Under the pieces are notes generated by a model. That model was given only the letters and a program-made list of their open reading frames with translations, searched no databases and had not been told where the DNA came from. 64,000 bases of DNA, taken from Carpediemonas membranifera. Taxonomy: Eukaryota > Fornicata. Positions 1 to 9,200 of the stretch are shown here, piece after piece. A program made the position numbers and the translations under genes. Location of the stretch: positions 558,001-622,000 of the forward strand of contig JAHDYR010000053.1 in the NCBI GenBank assembly GCA_019828565.1, read 5' to 3'. Each line of letters begins with the position of its first letter. Position 1 is the first letter of the stretch.

Positions 1-498
1 ATCGGAAACGTGGGATACAGTGGTGCCAGACGCGGCGCCGAGGTACAGGATCTTGCAACCGGGGCGCATGTAGATGTCGGCGATGCCGTTGACGATCGAG
101 GCGCCGAGCTTGGAGCGGAAGGGGTTCCACTCACGGTACTCGAGGCTCTTGTCCGTCTCGTCCACCTGGAAGCGCTTCTCGGAGTACACAGACACGCCGG
201 GCGCGAGGTTCTTTGTCGCAAGGTAATCCGAAGTGGAGCGGATGATGAACACGCCGGGATGGCGCTCGTGTTGCTCAACCATGACGCGGCCGGGCTTGCC
301 GGGGGGCCCGCGGGCACCACCACGGCCGCCACGGCCTCCACGGGGCGCACCACGACCGCGCGGCGCGCCGCCACGTCCACGAGGAGCACCACCACGGCCA
401 CCGCGGCCGCGGGGGGCACCACCATTCGCGAAACCACCTCTACCACGAGAACCTCCACGACCACCGCCGCGAGAACCACCACGAGGCTGGAAACCCAT
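1..498 (-). CDS. Fibrillarin (snoRNA 2'-O-methyltransferase), C-terminus outside window
   Basis: This is the first 166 codons of fibrillarin, the methyltransferase of box C/D snoRNPs that 2'-O-methylates rRNA in the nucleolus. The start is the ATG at 498-496, read leftward. Residues 1-70 are an RGG-rich GAR domain. They are followed by the family-typical stretch containing [16 protein letters not shown], then [12 protein letters not shown], and by the start of the SAM-binding Rossmann fold, with [17 protein letters not shown] at the window edge. The frame is open to position 1, so the gene runs off the left end. No intron is visible. It is one of several ribosome-biogenesis genes in the window. 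Identification rests on strong resemblance to conserved fibrillarin blocks. Confidence 0.93.
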   Translation of the reverse strand, partial: MGFQPRGGSRGGGRGGSRGRGGFANGGAPRGRGGRGGAPRGRGGAPRGRGAPRGGRGGRGGARGPPGKPGRVMVEQHERHPGVFIIRSTSDYLATKNLAPGVSVYSEKRFQVDETDKSLEYREWNPFRSKLGASIVNGIADIYMRPGCKILYLGAASGTTVSHVSD

Positions 499-565
499 GT
501 TCTTCGCTACAACTTCTTTTCACAAAAAAAACGACGCAGTTTTAGACAGATTTTTATTCGCCCGT

Positions 566-1607
566 TTAGTAGTTGTAGTGTCGGCGTCTGCGGTTGTTAT
601 TGTTCTTACGCTCGAAGTACAGGTAGTCAATGAGCATCAGCCCGCCAAGGAGGACGGTGCGGACGCGGCTGTCGATCTGGGGGAACTGCTGGTGGTTGGG
701 GAAGCTGCGTGAGGGAAGGCTCGGGGTACTTACTAGATTGAGTAGTTATCGGCGTCAGTGAACACCTCGCGGAGGCCCGCGAACTGCTTCTGGATGCGGC
801 CAGCCTCGTGGCCATTAACCTCGACTGTATAAAAACACGAAGCGAAAGAAACATACTGTAGAACGTCCAGGGGCGGAAGAGAGGGCCTCTGATGACACAC
901 ACTTCCTTCTCATCCGCATCAAAGACGCTAAAGATCTTCTCGCACACGGAGTACTGCTGGGCGATCTTACCAATGAGCTGGTCCTTGTAGTCATACACGT
1001 TGAGCTCCTGGAGGAAGCAGCAGCTGCCAGGAGCGACGAACCGGAAGGGGCGGTCGTACTTGGCAAAGACGTTGCCGCTGTTGTCCTTGAGGCTCATCAT
1101 GTAGGGACGGCGGGGGCCGCACATCATGCGGATGAGGAAGTCGGAGTCCTCCTCGCCGGTAAGAACCTTCTGCTTAGAGTTGGACTCGCGGATTTCGAAC
1201 TTCTGGTTCGAGTCATAGCCAAAGATGATTTCCCACCACTTCTTGTCCTGCTCGACGTAGAGGTGGTCGAACTGGTACAGGAAGTCAAGCTCGGGGGACT
1301 TGGAGGGGCCCTTGGCCTGTGGGGGAGCGGGGTTGCTGGCGGGAGGCTGCATCTGCTGGCCCTGGGGAGGATAGCCCTGCTGCTGCGGAGGATAACCTTG
1401 TTGCTGAGGAGGATAACCCTGAGGAGGATAGTTCTGCTGAGGCGGATTGCCCTGTTGCGGGGGATAGGCTTGTTGAGGAGGATAACCTTGCTGGGGAGGA
1501 TAGCCTTGTTGGGGAAGATACTGGGGGTTCTCACCGTACGGCTGGTGCATTTCGGGGTTATAGGCCGGAGGTACGTTCTGATACGTGGGATTCTCCGATT
1601 CAGACAT
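566..1607 (-). CDS. Phospholipid scramblase with two tiny introns
   Basis: Spliced CDS is complement(join(566..704,734..824,857..1607)), 326 aa. The N-terminal third is a Pro/Gln-rich tail of YPPQQG-type repeats. The rest is a scramblase beta-barrel domain, with LDFLYQFDHLYVEQ early, a Cys-rich GSCCFLQEL stretch, and FRPWTFYIEVNG then DADNYSIYFP near the C-terminus. The C-terminal helix LLGGLMLIDYLYFE is the canonical family ending and is recovered only after removing introns of 32 and 29 nt. The family mediates Ca2+-responsive bidirectional lipid movement or membrane-linked signalling. The start at 1607 is chosen because it directly precedes the PxY-rich tail; the frame is open about 48 codons further upstream without family resemblance. 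A TAAACTGCGG element lies about 30 nt upstream. Confidence 0.9.
705..733 (-). other. 29-nt spliceosomal intron in scramblase gene
   Basis: Read on the minus strand it starts GTAAGT and ends CTCACGCAG. Removing it changes an apparent TAG stop into the expected scramblase C-terminal helix in the correct frame. Length 29 nt. Confidence 0.88.
825..856 (-). other. 32-nt spliceosomal intron in scramblase gene
   Basis: On the minus strand it starts GTATGT and ends TTTATACAG. Splicing joins RPWTFY to IEVNGHEAG, restoring the conserved block. Length 32 nt. Confidence 0.88.
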
Positions 1608-1849
1608 GAGATATAGGCGAAAGAAAGACGTGGCGCCGCAGTTTAGCCCGAAATTGCGTGTGTCGACCAAACAGGCGACAAATCTCATATCGCAAAATCT
1701 CGAGAACGCTCCGGATATACCCAGGGTAAAACGGCGATATTTAGCATCCACGCCACCCGCCCAGGCGTTAATTTTTGGATCTGGAGCTGGGTCATGAGTC
1801 TTCAGAAGTCAACAAGATATAACCCGTAAATACAGACGAATCTATGGGT

Positions 1850-3017
1850 TTATGTCATCAAAATTGTCAGCCAGGCAAGTAAAACGCTGAGAAAAACACC
1901 TGGCTCCATTCTGAAGAACACAATAAAACAGGGATAAAAAACGGACTCACCCACTATCGCTACCGCTCCCGTCGTCCGGCCCGGCACACCACACAGGCAT
2001 CCAGTGCCCGTTGGTCCCAGGCAGCGAGGGTTCAGCATCCCATGCGTTCATCTCGGGCAGACCATGGGACCCGAGTGCAATCGCCCCGTACGTCTCGAGC
2101 GGACCGACTGGGGTGGGATTGTCACTGTCCATCGAGCCCTCACTGCCGCTGCCGCTGGGGGAGTGGGCTTCACTGTCAGGCGAGGGTTGGCGTGGCGGGA
2201 CGTCAAAGGGATGGGGTACGGGGTCAGCGAGGCTCCGGGCGCGGGCGGTGGGCTTGTACTCGGCCTCATTGATGAGCTCGGTCTGGAGCATCACCTGGGG
2301 AAGCTGGATTAGCGTTCCTATGCCGCAGAAGCCGCAGGTTAGCGTTGAAGCGATGGCGGCCCGCTTGTTGTTCAGATACCTATAGTGGAACGGCCCAGGC
2401 ATGAATAGGGTAAGCATAGCTATCCACTTGCTCTTGGGGCCCTTTCCCACGGGTGCTACTGCGATTGAGGCGATAAGGCTGAGCAGATGAATTGAGAAGC
2501 ATCCGCAGGCGATAAACAGGATCAGCAAGAGCCCAGTTGCAATGAATATGGTGAGTGTGACTACTGAGTTGGACTGTATAGACACCGTGATGGTGGCGTC
2601 GGTCGTTACGGGCGCATGAATCACCAGGTATTGTGGCTCGAACGTATAAGGCTCAATGACGAATTCGAAGCTTAGCGAGCGGCGGTTGACGAACGACAGT
2701 GTTGATATGGATGCCAGGTAGCTTACCGTTGCTAGATCGTGGGTAAAGCGGCTGTAGTGGTCCCTGCTCACAAGGTAGGCGTCCACTCCGTGGGAAAACG
2801 AGCCGTTCACGATAACATCAGCCTGTAGATTGGTGAGTATACTTGAGGTCATTGATATGGCAAGGCATTCCGTGTTCGAAATAATGTGCTCGAAGTGTCC
2901 TTGGAAAAACGTCGAGGTTTTGCTATCTGCCTCGAATTCTGTAACATCTACGGCACGAGAACCGTTAAATAGCATCAATAGTACTAGTATAACTAGTATC
3001 GATACTGCAGGGATCAT
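1850..3017 (-). CDS. TM2-domain-like multi-pass membrane protein
   Basis: The N-terminus (MIPAVSILVILVLLMLF) is a signal peptide or first membrane anchor. An extracellular-looking beta-rich region follows, up to about residue 150, then a hydrophobic helix (VVTLTIFIATGLLLILFIACG). Next comes a paired-helix block with FMPGPFHYRYLN and TCGFCGIGTLIQL, resembling the TM2 domain in which short helices flank a polar turn. The tail is acidic and Pro/Ser-rich. The uninterrupted frame stops at 1947. A GTGAGT...TTCTTCAG intron of 40 nt at 1911-1950 would instead join a 20-codon last exon ending in a hydrophobic stretch, giving 375 aa: complement(join(1850..1910,1951..3017)). Function unknown. The splice model is inferred, and the TM2 assignment is by pattern only. 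Confidence 0.6.
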
Positions 3018-3244
3018 GGGTGAGGCTTCGCTCCTCGACGAAGCACGTTGCTAAATCGGGCAAATGAAAGCATCAAATTTCGGGGATATCAAGACGATTT
3101 CGACCCTGCCACCCCTACAAACGCCTCAAAGAGCTGCGAGAGCCACAATACCCCCCGTTTAGCCTCAAAACACTTGAACTTACGCCTGATTATCTCAGCA
3201 ACAACTCAACCTTCACTCACCCCCCATAATCCGGATTTACGTAC

Positions 3245-4795
3245 TTACATTTCCACATCATCGCCCTCCTCGCCGTCGACCTCCATCTGCACCATCTCCT
3301 CCTCACCGGCCGTGTGGACCCGGAGGAAATCAGTCCCCTCCACACCAGTGGCAAGGAGCAGGTTCGCGACATTACGGTCCCAGCAGATCTCGGAGAACTC
3401 CTTCTGGGCGTTATGCGCGAAGAAAAACTCCTTGGGAGCACCGTCTTCTTCGGGCTCTTCGTCGTCGAGGTCCTTGAGCAGGTCGAAGTCGAAGTAAGCC
3501 ACCTTAGCCATCTCGCTAGTGGTCGGCTGGTTCGAATGGACCGGGCCGAGTCGGGTGGCGACTGCAAATGCCGTTTTGAACTCGTCATCCTCTTCGTCTT
3601 GGATCGGGACGGCCGTAGCGGGACTGTACGCGATCGAAGTGATCTCGAGGGGCGGGTTCTGCTGGGCGCAGTACGCAGACTTGTCGCAGGGCGCCTGGGC
3701 GATCTGCCAAGTCTTGTGGTCGACCTCGTAGCAGTAAACGTGACCTGAGTCGCCACCAGTGACAAACTTGGTGACATCCTTGCCGTCATCGTCAGTATAC
3801 TTCTTGACAGAGATGGCGTTGAGGTCAGCCTCGTCCTCGACCACCACGCGAGACACAACATCGCCCTGGAGGTTCCCTTCGGCGTTGTGGGTGAGGGAAA
3901 CGAGGCAGACTGTGGGCCTGCCGCCGCTGGGGGCGTTAGTGGAGACGAGGAAGATACCATCGTTGAGCCACGTGATGTCCAGGGCGTTGTACGCCCACCC
4001 CTCGATGTTCAGGGGCACAGGGCGGGTCAGCTCGACTGCGAGGGGCGCGTTAGGGTCTGACGAGTTGATTTCGTAAACATGGACGGCGTTGTCTTCACCA
4101 GCAAGGGCGAGGTACTTGCCCTTGGGGGAGAAGCGGAGAGCGTAAGTGAGGGGGCATGGGAGGGGGAAGGTGACCGTACGCGCGTCTTCGCGTTCAGTGC
4201 CGGCGATGAAATTCTCGAGCTCTGCCATCTGAGCGGCAACTGAGCAGACCTGCAAAAACTCTTGGCGTCCGTCAAGAGACTCGTAAACGGCGGCGAGGAC
4301 AGGCTCAACGGGGTGGGCGCGGACACGGTGGACGTCGCCGATGCCCGTGAGGATATCGACGGACTTGATCGTGGCGTCGGTAGGGTTCTCCTCCGCGAGC
4401 TCGGGGTTGTCATCGTTACGGGTCTCCTTGAGCTTGGAGGCGACGTGCATAGCGACAGTGGATGGTTCCTTGCGCTTGTGCTTCCTCATGTCGGCCTCTG
4501 TGGGGTTCTCTGTCTGGGTACCGGTGACGAAGCAGAGAGAGTAGTTCCCTGGGTTGTTCACGTTGCTGAAGACATCGTTGAACAGGTCAATGGTGTAGCA
4601 AGACCAGTTGTGCTTGACACGGTGGAACATATCATAGAACTCGGAGTCGTAGTCCTGCTTTCCTGCAGAAGCCTCGTTGAGCTTCTTAGGATCTTCGAAG
4701 TGGAGCTTTGTTTCGCTCTTGCCCTTCTTAGCGATCCCGGCATTGGCACGCTTCTTCTTTCCCTTGCTGTGACGACTCCCCCTGGCCATACGCAA
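3245..4795 (-). CDS. GRWD1/Rrb1-like WD40 protein, probable ribosome-biogenesis chaperone
   Basis: 516 aa. It opens with a basic patch (GSRHSKGKKKRANAG), then a segment like the histone-binding/CAF1C N-terminal block of GRWD1 (YDMFHRVKHNWSCYTIDLF followed by GTQTE). The body contains WD40-type blades such as LTYALRFSPKGKYLALAGEDNAV and ITWLNDGIFLV. The C-terminus is very acidic (EEDG, EVDGEEGDDVEM), a usual feature of proteins that escort basic ribosomal proteins. GRWD1/Rrb1 chaperones ribosomal protein L3 in 60S assembly. RbAp46/48-type histone chaperones share the same N-terminal block and are the main alternative. The ATG at 4789 is an equally good start. The stop overlaps GTAAGT, but no convincing acceptor was found. 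Confidence 0.6.
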   Translation of the reverse strand: MRMARGSRHSKGKKKRANAGIAKKGKSETKLHFEDPKKLNEASAGKQDYDSEFYDMFHRVKHNWSCYTIDLFNDVFSNVNNPGNYSLCFVTGTQTENPTEADMRKHKRKEPSTVAMHVASKLKETRNDDNPELAEENPTDATIKSVDILTGIGDVHRVRAHPVEPVLAAVYESLDGRQEFLQVCSVAAQMAELENFIAGTEREDARTVTFPLPCPLTYALRFSPKGKYLALAGEDNAVHVYEINSSDPNAPLAVELTRPVPLNIEGWAYNALDITWLNDGIFLVSTNAPSGGRPTVCLVSLTHNAEGNLQGDVVSRVVVEDEADLNAISVKKYTDDDGKDVTKFVTGGDSGHVYCYEVDHKTWQIAQAPCDKSAYCAQQNPPLEITSIAYSPATAVPIQDEEDDEFKTAFAVATRLGPVHSNQPTTSEMAKVAYFDFDLLKDLDDEEPEEDGAPKEFFFAHNAQKEFSEICWDRNVANLLLATGVEGTDFLRVHTAGEEEMVQMEVDGEEGDDVEM

Positions 4796-5132
4796 ACCGC
4801 TGGAACTTGGTCAATCAAAAAAGAAAAATGATTGAAAATGATGAGATCTCGTGCATGCACGGCCAATAGCCGAAACCTAGCCCGCAGCGTGCCGTACTAT
4901 CAGTCTAGAGGCCACTCCGCCCTATTCCATTTTTACGAATATGTAAACGACGCTTAGACCGCTAAGACCGAGCAACTAAGAACAGAAACAGGCATAGCAG
5001 CCACAACCGCCATAATTCAGTAGAAAGTTCACATGTATCCCCTCAAATGGGCACCCTGTGTTCATCTTTCAATCACCTCATCGCCCACCCAGACACTCCG
5101 ATCAGCAGGCATGCGTTTATGTAATAAGATGG
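4796..5132. other. Intergenic, no feature seen
   Basis: About 340 bp between the GRWD1-like start and the 3' end of the orphan gene. It has AT-richer patches and no convincing ORF, RNA gene or repeat. Confidence 0.5.
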
Positions 5133-5744
5133 CTATTCGACAGAAAGATGGTTAGTATATGCGTTAGTATGGATGCTCTCGACCTCCTTCTCCTTACAGA
5201 GTAGGTCGGTCTGATGCAGGGTCTCCGTGTCGCTGAACACAAGCTGGCTCTCTGGCGAGCAGGGTTCGCGGACACGCTGGCCAGGTGTCGATTTTCGCCG
5301 GGCACGCTTCTGAATGCCGCTGGACGGGCCCGTCTTGCTTCGGTCCGACGATGATGGGCGGTTGCAGAGGTTAAAGTCACAGTGCGATACGACAGGGAAC
5401 GTAGAAGGGACCTGGACTGGATAAGAACAGGGCTCACAACTGTACGAACTAGTAGTAGCCGCCAGTGACTGTTCTAGAGGATCTTCAACACAGATCAGCT
5501 TGTTGGAATCGTAAGCCACGGGCTTCGAGCTTGACGTGTACACGAGCTTGGAAAAAGAGGTTTGAGCGGACGAATTGTTCCGTCTAAACGTCCTTGCAGG
5601 AAGTTCCATCGTTCCCTTGCTATTCTCACGAGCCCTTCGATTGTGATTCTCCTCGCTTTGGGTGGATACGAAGATCAGATTTTGGACTGGCCCTGAATAT
5701 CGGCTGGCCGTATCAAAAAGACCCATTGTACCCGTGGCTGACAT
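5133..5744 (-). CDS. Hypothetical Ser-rich protein
   Basis: 203 aa, with no family recognised. It is rich in Ser, Thr and Arg, with a basic cluster (SGIQKRARRKSTPGQRV) near residue 140 that could act as a nuclear localisation signal. Scattered Cys residues lie between 95 and 130 (SCEPCSYPVQ, HCDFNLCNRP). No transmembrane segment or coiled coil is evident. It is flanked by long non-coding stretches on both sides and lies on the same strand as its neighbours. The ORF could be genuine or a chance open frame. The length and the absence of an overlapping better ORF favour a gene only moderately. Confidence 0.4.
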   Translation of the reverse strand: MSATGTMGLFDTASRYSGPVQNLIFVSTQSEENHNRRARENSKGTMELPARTFRRNNSSAQTSFSKLVYTSSSKPVAYDSNKLICVEDPLEQSLAATTSSYSCEPCSYPVQVPSTFPVVSHCDFNLCNRPSSSDRSKTGPSSGIQKRARRKSTPGQRVREPCSPESQLVFSDTETLHQTDLLCKEKEVESIHTNAYTNHLSVE

Positions 5745-6215
5745 GGATTAGAGTCAGCTCCCCGCGATTCGCTTTCTTTCACTCATGATTGCTCTCAATC
5801 GTGCGTCCTAAATCTGCAAAATTATAAAGCCCATGTACATGCTATGTAGTCTCTATAGACGCCACACAGACCCTAACTACTGTCCTAATTCATGGGCTGA
5901 CGAGGGACGACTTGTTCTAGATTAGCGGATACCGGCCTCAGGGACTGTGACGGATTGTTGTTTGGCAGACAGTGTCTGGCTTGTGTTCGCCCTGATTCGG
6001 TTAGATTGCTTTCGCGGTGAGAAAAATCGGCGTAAGGATCAGAATTGATGCGACCATCTCGCGGTGCCGAAGAGCAAAAGAACGCTCAAACAAAGGAATA
6101 AAGGAATATCACACAACGCGTTGCATCTCTCCAACCATCTCATCGAACCACTCTAGCGTCTATTTAACAATAACATTCCATTAACAATATCACCAAGCTG
6201 TACAACACATCTCCA
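5745..6215. other. Intergenic, no feature seen
   Basis: About 470 bp, AT-rich towards 6120-6200 beside the 3' end of the kinase-RCC1 gene. No ORF, RNA or repeat recognised. Confidence 0.5.
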
Positions 6216-9200
6216 CTACTGAGGCCATGCAACGCGCCCCTTCTCCCTTCCAGCATGGGTAATGCTCGAAACCGAATCAAAGCGCGCGTTCTTCAAGCTT
6301 GCGCCCGTCACGGTGATCGGTGAGAGGATGGTCCGTGCCCTGCTCGTCGTCACAGCGGGCGTGTTCGTCCTGAAACCAATCCTGAAGTGAGAGTGGAAGG
6401 ACCTGTTCTCTCCGCACACAAAGAGACCGTCAGCGCCCTCGAAGTACGAGACCACGCCGTCCGAAAGCACGCGGGTAATGTCGAAGGGCAAAGCTGCGTT
6501 CAGCTCAGTCCACCGCCGCAGATGCTTCTTATGCCCCAGGCCAGTACAGCCCTGCTTGTTATGGCCGCGGACGAGCACCTTTCCCTCCGGAGTCGTGAGG
6601 AAGATGGTCCGGGTCACCATCAGCGTGGTCTGGGCGATCGGCCAGTCCTTCATGAGCGTCAGGCGTAGCGTGCGCTTGTTGGCGTCAATCAGCTTCTTGT
6701 GGCGGTTGCAGCCGCAGGCAAAGACACCCTTGGGCGTGTGGAAAAGCGTGCTCTTGCGGTCGTTGATTATATGGTCGACCCGCTCATGTAAATCGATCCG
6801 CGTAAATCCTCTAATCACGTTGCCGCTGGGCACACCAGTCTGGCCAAACTCGTTCTTCCCCGCTGCAAACAGCGCAGGCCCGTCAGAAGTGGTTCCGACA
6901 AGGAAAGTCTGCTCAGGCCCAGGGTAAATGGTCGCGATGGCACAGTCGAGGTCAACCAGAGTCGGAGTCATGACTCGGATGGAGTCAGAGTTAAGCCCGA
7001 GTCGACCGAAGGAATTTGACCCTGCCGCCACCAGGCCGGAAGAAGTGAGTGCGAAAGTGGTGGATTCCGAGACGAACAGCTCATTGATCAAGGGCACTGC
7101 AACGGGTCCAAAGAGCTGGGGCTCTGTGTTATCAGTCAGCAGCTGGCCGAAAGCGTTAGAGCCCGAGCAAAAGACGTTACCACCCGCCCTGACAAAGATG
7201 CCAGCAGTAGTAGTCCACGCCTTGTCCGCGGCCACGGGGAGAGGGGTGAGTCTCGGGCCCGACGGGGCGACCGTCGGCACACCTGTAACCTGGCCACCAG
7301 TGTTACAGCCAGTGGCATACACGCCCGTGGGAGTGGCGAAGAAGGCGTTGTGCGGGGTGACCAATACTGTCCGAACATGGGATGAGATCGTCACGCGGGA
7401 CCAGCCCTTGAGGATCCGGTCGGTGTTGGCTGTGCCCAGACGGCACGAGGCGTTGTCTCCGCGGGCAAATGTTTCGCCCATGATGCTGAAGAACTCGCAG
7501 TCGGCTGTTTGGGCGATCACAGCGCCAACTAGGGGTCTGGCGATTGAATCCTTCCTAAAAAGACCGGCGCCGGCCCAGGAGGTGTCGGTGAGGAAGAAGC
7601 AGTGGTCATGATCGACCGAGACGGCCTTGATGTTCACTGTCTGCACGAGCTTCGGCGTGGGAATGGACTCTGCAACACAGTCGACGCCGAGTCGACCGTA
7701 TCTATTGTCACCGCACGCGTAAGTCTCCGTATCTCCGATAAAGAACTTAGCACCTTTCTCAGAAATCACCTGAGCCGGGGTAAAGTCGGGAGGAAGCACA
7801 TCGACCTCCAGCCCCTTGCTTACAAGCTGCAGCGGGCCAAGAGAGTAAACAGTGTAGTCGCCCACGGCTCGGGAGGGGAAGGTGGCGCGGCATCCTTCGA
7901 GTGCAACTGCGAGGATCACATGAGCGTCCTTCTCGCAGTTCTTGAGCTTCTTCCTGAGCTTTGAGAGTGAGGTGTGGGTTACGATACTCTCCAGCAGGGC
8001 AATGAATGACCCAAGGCAGGTGAGTCCTATGATGGTCTGGCGCTGCTCGATCCGCATGATCTCGCACATTGCCTGGCCGTCCATCGTGGAGATCACGGGC
8101 ATTGGAATACCGCCGTTAGCGTGCAGCTGGTCCTGCACGACGTGGTAAGCGAGCTGACCCGCGATAAGAGTCTGCCCAGAGGCCGAGTGGATGGTATCAA
8201 ATGACTGGACGACCGCCTGGAGGGCATGGAACGACTGGCACCGGCTGTGGCCCGGCTCGATGGCCGTGATCAGGGCCTGCAGGGCGGGGCGGGGGTCCTT
8301 GAGTTTGACTGCATCAAAAAGCACGACCTTGCCCGTCATGAGGTCGACCGAGACTGCGTGCTCGCCGTCTCTCAATAGGAGAGAGCGCCTGTCCCTGAGG
8401 AGAACGGCCTCTACCCCGCCGACCTTGGCTTCGAACCAGTGTGCCCCGAGGTCGGCACATAGTGTGGCGAGGCGGGTCGAGACGGTGTGGATGCATGGCC
8501 TCTCGTCAGGGTCGGTGGCCCACATCTGGCGGATGAGCTCGGCCACAGGCTCAGGAATCGACTGGGCGATCAGCGGCCTTTCTCCTGCCCTGATGAGCAT
8601 GGGGATCTGCATGGGATGAACTGCAGTGCCCTTGTTGCTTGTAAGTCGGGGAATCGCAGTGTTGTGGAGCATGCACCAGAAGGTCACCGCGAGCGAGAAC
8701 ACGTCCGCCTTTGGATCGTAGTCGCGGCCATCGATGAGCTCAGGGGCTGTGAACCCGACTGTGCCGATGTTGTTGAGTGTGGCATTTGATATATGGAGGA
8801 GATTGCCCAAGTCTCCGACCTTGACACGGACAATAGGGGAGCCTTTGGACGTCATCAGGAAGTTCTGAGGCTTCAGATCGCGGTGGATCACCCCTTTCAC
8901 GCTAAACGACGCCACGCCCAGGGCCATCTGCAGTGCGAGTGAAAGGATGTCGGCGAGCTCCCAAGAGGCCTCAGGGGAGCCGAGCTTGAGGTACGTCGAT
9001 GCATCGCCCAGCTCGCAGTGCTCAAGCCCCAGGTAGAAGCCGTGCGGGGTGACTAGAAGGCCGTGGGACGAGATGATGTAGTCGCCGCCGTGCTTGGAGA
9101 GGTTCTGGCCTTCCTTGAGGAACTCCATGATCGATGGGGGGTAGATGGCGATGTTGTTGGCGTCTGGGCGTTTGAACACGATAGTTTCACCGCGTAGGGT

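Noticed and set aside
10-712. Long plus-strand Arg/Pro-rich frames opposite fibrillarin
   Set aside because: Antisense shadows of the GC-rich RGG repeat. The minus strand encodes the conserved fibrillarin text.
1124-1609. Alternative frames over the scramblase N-terminal repeat
   Set aside because: They are produced by the repetitive YPPQQG coding sequence and have no conserved content.
3190-3250. Intron at the GRWD1-like 3' end (GTAAGT overlapping the stop)
   Set aside because: No acceptor with the local YTYACNYAG ending, and the acidic C-terminus already looks complete.
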